From JAEUMW01 sp963734295 (lineage in GTDB: Bacteria > Pseudomonadota > Gammaproteobacteria > Burkholderiales > JAEUMW01): a stretch of DNA of 64,000 bases. A program made the translations under genes and the position numbers. Below the pieces are notes generated by a model. That model did not search any database, was not told the origin of the DNA, and worked only from the letters and a program-made list of their open reading frames with translations. Location: positions 1 to 64,000 of the forward strand of contig CAVTGS010000016.1 of assembly GCA_963734295.1 (NCBI GenBank), written 5' to 3'. How positions within the stretch are numbered: position 1 is the first letter of the stretch; each line of letters begins with the position of its first letter. This document shows positions 54,769 to 62,576 of this stretch, in pieces.

Positions 54769-55470
54769 TTATTGTGGCTTGGTACCGGTCACTGATACTT
54801 CGACTCGACGGTTCGGCTGCAGACACTCGATCAGCGCCTTGCGGGCCTTGTGACCTTGCGAACGGCACTCGGCGATCGTGATCTTGAGATCATTCTTGCC
54901 GCGTCCTTCGGCCTTGACCTTCTCGGCCGCAATACCCTTGCCGGTGAGATAGGTCTTGACCGCGTTGGCACGCCGTTCCGACAGCTTCTGGTTGTATGCC
55001 ACGGAGCCGATCGGATCGGTGAAGCCGATGGCGCCGATGCTGTCGTAGGTTGCGCCGGAGAGCGTCGACACGAGTTCGTCGAGCATCTCGGTGCCCTTCG
55101 GCTTCAGTACGTACTTGTCGAAGTCGAACAGCGCATCGGCCGAGAAATCGATCTTCTTCGGAAGCAGCTTGACCGGGGCAGGCTCGACCGGCGGCGGCGG
55201 CGCGGGCGGTGGCGGGGGCGGTGGCGGTTCGCAGATTTCCCTTGGGATGAGATCCTTGTCGCACTTGCAACCCCATTCCTTGTCGGCGGCGGCGCCCGCA
55301 GGCGTCCAGTAGCCCGTCCTCCAGCACAAATCAAACGGGTCCTTAACCACTTGGCCCGCCGAGTCGGAGATGTAGACCTCCGGGCGTGGCGTCTGGGCCA
55401 TCGCCGGAACGGACGACAGCGTCAGCGACGCCGCGAAACCCGTGAGAACGGCCTTGGCTGCAAAGTTCAT
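54769..55470 (-). CDS. ompA: OmpA-family outer-membrane protein
   Basis: A 233-residue protein with signal peptide (LTGFAASLTLSSVPAMA), a short N-terminal region with three cysteines (LCWRTGYW, WGCKCDKD), a proline hinge of about 16 residues (EICEPPPPPPPP onwards), and an OmpA C-terminal peptidoglycan-binding domain (FSADALFDFDKYVLKPKG, IGFTDPIGSVAYNQKLSERR, KNDLKITIAECRS). The large beta-barrel of enteric OmpA is absent. It is divergent from gyrA, the usual place in Betaproteobacteria. Intact. Confidence 0.93.
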   Translation of the reverse strand: MNFAAKAVLTGFAASLTLSSVPAMAQTPRPEVYISDSAGQVVKDPFDLCWRTGYWTPAGAAADKEWGCKCDKDLIPREICEPPPPPPPPAPPPPVEPAPVKLLPKKIDFSADALFDFDKYVLKPKGTEMLDELVSTLSGATYDSIGAIGFTDPIGSVAYNQKLSERRANAVKTYLTGKGIAAEKVKAEGRGKNDLKITIAECRSQGHKARKALIECLQPNRRVEVSVTGTKPQ

Positions 55471-55680
55471 AGGATCACCCCTTCGCTTATTGGTTTGATA
55501 TCGAGACTGGTGCTGCGCCCCCCGTTTTTTTGCGGGCGCCGGAAACCTGATTACCGGGGCATGCTAGCACAAAAATTTTGGCCGGTTTGCGGATTCTGCC
55601 GGGTTGTTGTATCGGCGCAACAGCCGATTCACTCGGCATAACTCGCCACGCTCGGGTGGCCGCTCGCAGGCGTCGGATGC

Positions 55681-55686
55681 TAGAAT
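55681..55686 (+). promoter_or_regulatory. possible -10 box of gyrA
   Basis: TAGAAT about 95 bases before the gyrA start in the 309-base ompA/gyrA intergenic region. No strong -35 match; the rest of the region holds nothing else recognised. Confidence 0.35.
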
Positions 55687-55779
55687 CCACGCTTTTGTCA
55701 GGCTCTTTCCGAATCTTCCGCAACGCCCCGCCATCTTCCTGTAAACGCTTGCAGGTCAGTCACTTACATCAACATCCGG

Positions 55780-58380
55780 ATGGAAACATTCGCCAAGGAA
55801 ACCGTTCCAGTCAGCCTCGAGGAGGAGATGCGGCGCTCCTACCTCGACTACGCCATGAGCGTCATCGTCGGGCGGGCGCTGCCGGACGTGAGGGATGGCC
55901 TCAAACCCGTGCACCGGCGCGTGCTCTTCGCCATGCACGAGGCCAACAACGTGTGGAACCGCCCTTACGTGAAGTGCGCCCGCGTCGTGGGCGACGTCAT
56001 GGGCAAGTTCCACCCGCACGGCGATAACGCGATCTACGACACCCTGGTGCGCATGGCGCAGCACTTCACCCTGCGCTATCCCTTGATCGACGGCCAGGGC
56101 AACTTCGGCTCCATCGACGGTGACAACGCCGCGGCCATGCGCTACACGGAGTGCCGGCTCGCCCGGATCGCGGCGGAGCTCCTGGCGGACATCGGCCAGG
56201 AGACGGTCGATTTCCAGCCCAACTACGACGGCAAGGAGCAGGAGCCCACGGTGCTCCCGAGCCGGATCCCGAACCTGCTGGTCAACGGCTCGACCGGGAT
56301 CGCCGTCGGGATGGCGACCAACGTGCCGCCCCACAATCTCGTGGAGGTCATCAACGGGTGCCTCGCGCTGCTCGAGAACCTCGACCTTTCCGTCGACGAC
56401 CTGATGCAGCACATCCCGGCGCCGGATTTTCCGACCGCGGCCATTCTGTATGGTACGCAGGGGATCGTCGAAGGGTATCGCACGGGTCGCGGCCGGGTCG
56501 TGATCCGCGCGCGCACCCATGTCGAGGACCTGGACAAGGGGGTACGCCAGGCGATCATCATCGACGAGCTGCCGTACCAGGTGAACAAGGCCAACCTGCA
56601 GATCCGCATCGGCGAGCTGGTGCGGGACAAGCGCCTGGAGGGCATCTCGGACATCCGCGACGAGTCCGACAAGTCGGGCATGCGGGTCGTGATCGAACTG
56701 AAGCGCGGCGAAGTGCCGGAGATCATCCTGAACAATCTGTACAAAGAAACACAGATGCAGGACAGCTTCGGCATCAACATGGTGGCGCTGGTCGACGGCC
56801 AGCCGCGCCAGCTCAACCTGAAGCAGGTGCTCGACGCGTTTTTGCGTCACCGCCGCGAGGTCGTCACCCGCCGCACCGTCTTCGAGCTGCGCAAGGCGCG
56901 CGAGCGGGGCCATATCCTCGAAGGTCTCGCGGTCGCCCTGTCCAACGTCGACGAAGTGATCGCCCTGATCAAGGCCGCGCCCTCGCCCGCCGACGCCAAG
57001 CAGCAGCTCATGGCGCGGGTCTGGCGTTCCACGCTGGTCGAGGAGATGCTGGCCCGGTCACGCGGCGACCTGTCGCGGCCGGAAGGGCTCGTGCCGCACT
57101 TCGGCCTTGCCGCCGACGGCTATCGCCTGTCCGAGGCACAGGCGCAGCGCATCCTGGAGATGCAGCTGCAGCGGCTGACCGGGCTCGAGCAGGACAAGAT
57201 CCGCAGCGAGTATCGAGAGGTGATGGACCACATCGCGGACCTCCTGGACGTGCTCGCCAACCCGTCGCGCATCACGACGATCATGCGCGAGGAGCTCACG
57301 CACATCCGCGACCAGTACGGCGACGCCAGGCGCAGCGAGATCGTGGTCGATGCCCAGGAGCTCTCGCTCGAGGATCTGATCACTCCCGCGGACGTGGTGG
57401 TGACGCTTTCGCACAGCGGCTACATCAAGTCGCAGCCGCTCGCCGATTACCGCGCCCAGAAGCGCGGCGGCCGCGGCAAGCAGGCCACCGCGACCAAGGA
57501 AGACGATTTCATCGACAACCTCTTCATCGCCAATACCCACGACCACATCCTCTGTTTCTCGAGCCTCGGGCGGCTCTACTGGATCAAGGTCTACGGGGTG
57601 CCGCAGGGCACGCGGACGAGCCGCGGCAAGCCGATCGTGAATCTCGTGCCGCTGCAGGACGGTGAAAAGATCAACGCCATCCTGCCGGTGAAGGTGTTCG
57701 ACGACGATCATTTCGTCTTCATGGCGACGGCCAGCGGCACGGTGAAGAAGACCCCGCTTTCGGACTTTTCCCGTCCGCGCTCGAGCGGCATCTTCGCGGT
57801 CGATCTCGACGAGGACGACTACCTCGTGGGGGTCGCGCTCACCGACGGTAAGCACGACATCATGCTGTTCTCCAACGGCGGCAAGGCGGTGCGTTTCTCC
57901 GAGGCGGACGTGCGGCCGATGGGGCGCAACGCCCGCGGCGTGCGCGGCATGCGCCTGGGCCGGGACCAGCAGGTGATCTCGCTGCTGGTGGTCGAAGACG
58001 AAAGCCAGTCGGTGCTGACAGCGACCGAGAACGGCTACGGCAAGCGCACCCCGGTAGTGGAGTACACGCGCCACGGGCGCGGCACGCAGGGCATGATCGC
58101 GATCCAGACCACGGAACGCAACGGCGCCGTGGTGGCGGCGTCGCTGGTGCGCCCGGAGGACGAGGTGATGCTGATCACGACCGGCGGCGTGCTGATCCGC
58201 ACCCGCGTCGTCGAAATCCGGGAGATGAGCCGCGCCACCCAGGGCGTGACCCTGATCAACCTGGACGAAGGGGAAAAGCTCGCCGGGCTCGAACGGGTGA
58301 TCGAGACCGACGGCGAAAGCGAGCCCGGCGTCGAGGTGCCGCTCGATCCCGACGACGCGAGCGCAGCAGGGCAGTCGTGA
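55780..58380 (+). CDS. gyrA: DNA gyrase subunit A
   Basis: 866 residues, the DNA-cleaving and -rejoining subunit of gyrase. The catalytic tyrosine is Tyr122 (AAMRYTECRL). The quinolone region reads GKFHPHGDNAIYDTLVRMAQ with Asn at position 83 (Ser in E. coli) and Asp kept at 87. The C-terminal wrapping domain has the GyrA box QKRGGRGK at about residue 566 and the repeated beta-pinwheel blades. The ATG at 55780 numbers the protein like E. coli GyrA. The stop overlaps serC (GTGA). Intact. Confidence 0.98.
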   Translation: METFAKETVPVSLEEEMRRSYLDYAMSVIVGRALPDVRDGLKPVHRRVLFAMHEANNVWNRPYVKCARVVGDVMGKFHPHGDNAIYDTLVRMAQHFTLRYPLIDGQGNFGSIDGDNAAAMRYTECRLARIAAELLADIGQETVDFQPNYDGKEQEPTVLPSRIPNLLVNGSTGIAVGMATNVPPHNLVEVINGCLALLENLDLSVDDLMQHIPAPDFPTAAILYGTQGIVEGYRTGRGRVVIRARTHVEDLDKGVRQAIIIDELPYQVNKANLQIRIGELVRDKRLEGISDIRDESDKSGMRVVIELKRGEVPEIILNNLYKETQMQDSFGINMVALVDGQPRQLNLKQVLDAFLRHRREVVTRRTVFELRKARERGHILEGLAVALSNVDEVIALIKAAPSPADAKQQLMARVWRSTLVEEMLARSRGDLSRPEGLVPHFGLAADGYRLSEAQAQRILEMQLQRLTGLEQDKIRSEYREVMDHIADLLDVLANPSRITTIMREELTHIRDQYGDARRSEIVVDAQELSLEDLITPADVVVTLSHSGYIKSQPLADYRAQKRGGRGKQATATKEDDFIDNLFIANTHDHILCFSSLGRLYWIKVYGVPQGTRTSRGKPIVNLVPLQDGEKINAILPVKVFDDDHFVFMATASGTVKKTPLSDFSRPRSSGIFAVDLDEDDYLVGVALTDGKHDIMLFSNGGKAVRFSEADVRPMGRNARGVRGMRLGRDQQVISLLVVEDESQSVLTATENGYGKRTPVVEYTRHGRGTQGMIAIQTTERNGAVVAASLVRPEDEVMLITTGGVLIRTRVVEIREMSRATQGVTLINLDEGEKLAGLERVIETDGESEPGVEVPLDPDDASAAGQS

Positions 58381-59462
58381 GCGCGCGCGTTTTCAACTTC
58401 AGTCCAGGACCGGCGATGCTGCCGACCGAGGTCCTGGCGCAGGTGCAGGAGGAATTGCTGGACTGGCACGGCTGCGGCGCCTCGATCATGGAGATGAGCC
58501 ACCGCGGCCCCCAGTTCATGAATGTCGCCGGTGCGGCCGAGCGCGACCTGCGCGAGCTGCTCGCCATTCCCGAAGACTACAAGGTGCTGTTCCTGCAGGG
58601 CGGGGCCGCGACCCAGTTCGCCGCTGTGCCGATGAATCTGCTGCGCGGGCGCGAGCGAGCCGACTACGTGAATACCGGCGAATGGTCGTCGCGGGCCATC
58701 CGGGAGGCGCGCAAACTCTGCCAGGTGAGCGTCGCGGCGACCTCCGAGCCGGAGGGTTTCAGCTTCGTGCCGAAGCAGCGCGACTGGCACCTCGATCCGG
58801 GCGCGGCCTACGTTCACTATTGTCCGAACGAAACCATCCACGGCGTCGAGTTCCAGTGGACGCCCGAAACCGGCGACGTACCGCTGGTGGCGGACATGTC
58901 GTCGAACATCCTCTCGCGCACCCTCGACGTCGCCCGCTTCGGCCTGATCTACGCCGGCGCGCAGAAGAACATCGGGCCCGCTGGGCTTACCCTCGTCATC
59001 GTGCGCGGCGATCTCGTCGGACGCGCGTTGCCGATGACGCCGTCGACCCTCGATTACGCCGTCCAGTCGGCGCACGACTCCATGTTCAACACGCCCGCCA
59101 CGTTTTCGATCTACGTCGCAGGTCTGGTCTTCCAGTGGCTCAAGCGGCGCGGCGGGCTGCCGGCGGCCGAGCGCGAGAGCATCGCCAAGTCGAAGCTGCT
59201 GTACGATTGCATCGACGCCACCGGTTTCTATCGCAATCCGGTGGCGCAAGAGGATCGCTCGCGCATGAACGTCCCCTTCACCCTGCACGATCCGCAGCTC
59301 GACCCCGTGTTCCTCCGGGAGGCGCAGGCGCGCGGCCTCGTCGCGCTCAAGGGTCACCGGGTTGCGGGCGGCATGCGCGCCTCGCTCTACAACGCGATGC
59401 CGCTGGCAGGGGTCGAGGCGCTCACCGATTTCATGCGCGAGTTCGAGGCGCGCCACGGTTAG
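58377..59462 (+). CDS. serC: phosphoserine aminotransferase
   Basis: A 361-residue PLP enzyme making phosphoserine for serine synthesis and acting also in the pyridoxal phosphate route. It starts VFNFSPGPAMLPTEVL; the PLP lysine is in YAGAQKNIGPAG (about residue 201), and substrate-binding parts HRGPQFMNV and GGMRASLYNAMP are present. GTG start at 58377 overlaps the gyrA stop. First of five amino-acid biosynthesis genes in one transcript direction. Intact. Confidence 0.97.
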   Translation: MSARVFNFSPGPAMLPTEVLAQVQEELLDWHGCGASIMEMSHRGPQFMNVAGAAERDLRELLAIPEDYKVLFLQGGAATQFAAVPMNLLRGRERADYVNTGEWSSRAIREARKLCQVSVAATSEPEGFSFVPKQRDWHLDPGAAYVHYCPNETIHGVEFQWTPETGDVPLVADMSSNILSRTLDVARFGLIYAGAQKNIGPAGLTLVIVRGDLVGRALPMTPSTLDYAVQSAHDSMFNTPATFSIYVAGLVFQWLKRRGGLPAAERESIAKSKLLYDCIDATGFYRNPVAQEDRSRMNVPFTLHDPQLDPVFLREAQARGLVALKGHRVAGGMRASLYNAMPLAGVEALTDFMREFEARHG

Positions 59463-59478
59463 CGTCGCGGCCGATTCC

Positions 59479-60546
59479 ATGAACGACCGCCTGAAGGCTC
59501 TCCGCGACCGCATCGACGCGCTGGACGAAGAGGTTCTGCGGCTCCTCAACGCGCGCGCCGGGATCGCCCACGAGATCGGCGCGCTCAAGGAAAACGGCGC
59601 GATCTATCGCCCCGAGCGCGAGGCGCAGGTGCTGCGGCGGTTGCAGGATCTGAACGGCGGGCCGCTGCCGGCCGCCGCAGTGGCGCGGCTTTTCACCGAG
59701 ATCATGTCCGCGTGCCGCGCCCTCGAAGACTCGTTCGCCGTCGCCTTCCTCGGGCCGCGCGGCACCTTCTCCGAGGAAGCGGCCATCAAGCATTTCGGCG
59801 GCAGCACGGGCAAGCTGGCGGCGGGTTCCATCGACGAGGTTTTCCGCAAGGTGGAGGCCGGGTCGGCGGGATACGGCGTCGTGCCGGTGGAGAATTCCAC
59901 CGAGGGCGCGGTCGGGCGCACCCTCGACCTGCTGCTCGCCACGCCGCTTCGGATCTGCGGCGAGATTGCTTTACCCATTCACCAGCACCTGCTCGCGAAG
60001 CGCGACGGTGCGGCGTCCGTGACGCGGATCTACTCCCACGCCCAGAGTCTCGCCCAGTGCCACGACTGGCTCGAACAGAATTTCGCCGGCGTCGCCCGCA
60101 TCGCCGTCGTGAGCAATGCCGAAGCGGCGCGCCTCGCGTCGTGCGAAAGCGGAGCCGCCGCCATCGCGAGCCGGGCGGCCGCCGAGCTCTACGAGCTCGG
60201 CGTACTCGCGTCCAACATCGAGGACGAACCGAACAACACCACGCGCTTCCTGGTGATCGGTACGCACCAGGCGGCGCCTTCCGGTCGCGACAAGACCTCG
60301 CTCGTCATGTCCGCCGCGAACCGGCCCGGTGCGGTGCATGCGCTGCTTTCCCCGCTCGCGGCGCACGGTGTCAGCATGACGCGGCTCGAATCGCGACCAT
60401 CGCGCACGGGGCTCTGGGAATACGTGTTCTTCGTCGACCTCGAAGGTCACCAGGAGGAGCCGCACGTGGCGCGCGCCCTGGCCGGCTTGCAGTCGCTCGC
60501 AGCGTTTCTCAAGGTGCTGGGGTCCTACCCCGTTGCCGTCTACTGA
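59479..60546 (+). CDS. pheA: bifunctional chorismate mutase/prephenate dehydratase
   Basis: A 355-residue cytosolic enzyme for phenylalanine synthesis. Residues 1-90 are an AroQ-type chorismate mutase (LRDRIDALDEEVLRLLNARA), 92-270 the prephenate dehydratase (FLGPRGTFSEEAAIKHFGG, VPVENSTEGAVGRTLDLL, NNTTRFLVIG), and 280-355 a regulatory ACT domain with the ESRPSRTGLWEYVFFVD phenylalanine-binding motif. ATG at 59479, 16 bases after serC. Feedback inhibition by phenylalanine is expected from the ACT domain. Intact. Confidence 0.97.
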   Translation: MNDRLKALRDRIDALDEEVLRLLNARAGIAHEIGALKENGAIYRPEREAQVLRRLQDLNGGPLPAAAVARLFTEIMSACRALEDSFAVAFLGPRGTFSEEAAIKHFGGSTGKLAAGSIDEVFRKVEAGSAGYGVVPVENSTEGAVGRTLDLLLATPLRICGEIALPIHQHLLAKRDGAASVTRIYSHAQSLAQCHDWLEQNFAGVARIAVVSNAEAARLASCESGAAAIASRAAAELYELGVLASNIEDEPNNTTRFLVIGTHQAAPSGRDKTSLVMSAANRPGAVHALLSPLAAHGVSMTRLESRPSRTGLWEYVFFVDLEGHQEEPHVARALAGLQSLAAFLKVLGSYPVAVY

Positions 60547-60570
60547 CCTCGCCATGCGCATGCTGCGAAC

Positions 60571-61683
60571 ATGACCGCCCGCCCCGCCATCGACCTCTGC
60601 GACCTCGCACCGTCTCACATCTCCGCGATCGCGCCGTACCAGCCCGGCAAACCGCTCTCGGAGCTCGAGCGCGAGCTCGGCATCACCGGCGCGGTCAAGC
60701 TCGCCTCCAACGAGAACCCCGTCGGCGCGAGTCCTCTTGCCTTGGCGGCGGCGCGCGCGGCGCTGGACGAGGTCGCCCGCTATCCCGACGGCAACGGCTT
60801 CGAGTTGAAGCGTGCGATCGCGGCGCATCACGGCGTCGAGGAGGACACGATCGTGCTTGGCAACGGCTCGAACGACGTGCTCGAACTCGTCGCCCGCAGC
60901 TTCCTGGCACCCGGCGCTGCGGCCGTGTTCGCGCAGCATGCGTTCGCGGTCTACGCACTCGCTACGCAGTCCATCGGTGCGACCGGCATCGAGGTGCCGG
61001 CGCACGCGTACGGCCACGATCTGCCGGCGATTGCAGCCGCGATCACGGACCGCGTGCAGGTGGTGTTCATCGCCAACCCGAACAATCCGACCGGGACACT
61101 CGCTCCGCCGCACGAAGTTCACGCCTTTCTCGAGGGGGTGCCGGGGCGGGTGCTGGTGGTGCTGGACGAGGCCTACAGCGAATACCTGCCGGACGAGCTC
61201 AAGTCCGAGAGCGTGGCATGGCTCACCGAATTTCCGAATCTGGTGGTGACGCGCACCTTCTCGAAGGTCTACGGGCTCGCTGGACTGCGGGTCGGTTACG
61301 GGCTCGCGCATGCGGCGGTGGCGGATCTCATGAACCGGGTGCGCCAGCCCTTCAACGTGAGCAGCGTGGCCCAGGCGGCGGCGACCGCGGCGCTGGCGGA
61401 TCACGCGTTCGTGGCGCAAAGTCGCGAGCGCAACCGGCAGGGGATGGTGCAGATCACTGCGGGGCTCGGCGACCTCGGGCTCGATTTCGTGCCGTCCTAC
61501 GGCAATTTCGTGAGCTTTCGCGTGGCCGACGCGCCAGCGATCTACCAGCGGCTGCTGCGGCTCGGCGTGATCGTGCGCCCGATCGCAGCCTACGGCATGC
61601 CGGACTTCCTGCGCGTGTCGGTCGGGCTGCCGGAGGAAAACGCCCGCTTCCTCGCGGCCCTCGCGCAAGCGCTGTCGCGCTGA
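60571..61683 (+). CDS. hisC: histidinol-phosphate aminotransferase (HisC2 type)
   Basis: A 370-residue PLP aminotransferase. Family features are KLASNENPVGASPLAL near the N-terminus, the PLP contact NPNNPTGTLAPP, and the active lysine in TRTFSKVYGLAGLRVGYG. Placed between pheA and tyrA as in pseudomonads and Betaproteobacteria, this HisC2 copy may act on aromatic keto acids as well as on histidinol phosphate. Start ATG at 60571. Intact. Confidence 0.95.
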   Translation: MTARPAIDLCDLAPSHISAIAPYQPGKPLSELERELGITGAVKLASNENPVGASPLALAAARAALDEVARYPDGNGFELKRAIAAHHGVEEDTIVLGNGSNDVLELVARSFLAPGAAAVFAQHAFAVYALATQSIGATGIEVPAHAYGHDLPAIAAAITDRVQVVFIANPNNPTGTLAPPHEVHAFLEGVPGRVLVVLDEAYSEYLPDELKSESVAWLTEFPNLVVTRTFSKVYGLAGLRVGYGLAHAAVADLMNRVRQPFNVSSVAQAAATAALADHAFVAQSRERNRQGMVQITAGLGDLGLDFVPSYGNFVSFRVADAPAIYQRLLRLGVIVRPIAAYGMPDFLRVSVGLPEENARFLAALAQALSR

Positions 61684-61694
61684 CGTTCGAGCGC

Positions 61695-62576
61695 ATGCAG
61701 ATCGAACGTCTGGCGGTGGTCGGCGTCGGCCTGATCGGCGGCTCCTTCGCGGCGGCGCTGAAGCGCGCCGGGGTGGTCGGGCGCGTAATCGGCGTCGGCC
61801 GCGGTCGCGCGAACCTCGACGATGCGCTGCGGCTTCGCATCGTCGACGAGGTCGCAGCCGACGTGGCGACGGGCGTGGGCAGCGCAGACTTCGTGCTGCT
61901 CGCGATGCCGGTGGGCCAGATGGGAACCGTGATGGAGGCGATGGCGCCGGTGCTCGCAGCGCATGCGGTCGTCACCGACGCCGGCAGCACCAAGCGCGAC
62001 GTGGTGGCGAACGCGTCGGCGCATCTGCGCGCCGCGCTCGATCGCTTCGTGCCCGCGCATCCCATCGCCGGCAGCGAGCAGACGGGTGCCGCGGCGGCGA
62101 CGGCGACGCTCTTCGTCGACCGCAATGTGATCCTGACACCGCTCGCCGAGAACACGGACGATGCCGTGGCGCGCGTGCGCGGCGCCTGGCTCGCGTGCGG
62201 GGCGCGGGTGACGACGATGACCCCCGAGGACCACGACCGCACGCTCGGCGTCGTGAGCCACCTGCCGCACGTGCTCGCCTTTGCGCTGGTGGATCTCGTC
62301 GCGGGGCGCGCCGATGCGGAGCGTCTGTTCGGGCTTGCCGCCGGTGGCTTCCGCGATTTCACGCGCATCGCCTCGAGCTCGCCCGAGATGTGGCGCGACA
62401 TCTGTCTTGCGAACCGCGATGCGCTCGCCGCCGTGCTCGCCGATTATCGGCGCGAGCTGGCCGGCCTCGTGACGATGCTGGAAAACGCCGACGCGGCCGC
62501 GCTGGAGCAGCTCTTCACTCGCGCGCGCGACACGCGCGACGCCTGGCTGCGCGGCAACGGCGGACCGAATCCGTGA
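61695..62576 (+). CDS. tyrA: prephenate dehydrogenase
   Basis: A 293-residue NAD-dependent enzyme of tyrosine synthesis. The Rossmann motif is VVGVGLIGGSFAAALKRAG near the start; substrate and catalytic text includes TDAGSTKRDVV, FVPAHPIAGSEQTGAAAA and GVVSHLPHVLAFALV with its catalytic histidine. The ATG at 61695 lies 11 bases after hisC. The stop overlaps the aroA GTG. Intact, normal length for the stand-alone enzyme. Confidence 0.96.
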   Translation: MQIERLAVVGVGLIGGSFAAALKRAGVVGRVIGVGRGRANLDDALRLRIVDEVAADVATGVGSADFVLLAMPVGQMGTVMEAMAPVLAAHAVVTDAGSTKRDVVANASAHLRAALDRFVPAHPIAGSEQTGAAAATATLFVDRNVILTPLAENTDDAVARVRGAWLACGARVTTMTPEDHDRTLGVVSHLPHVLAFALVDLVAGRADAERLFGLAAGGFRDFTRIASSSPEMWRDICLANRDALAAVLADYRRELAGLVTMLENADAAALEQLFTRARDTRDAWLRGNGGPNP

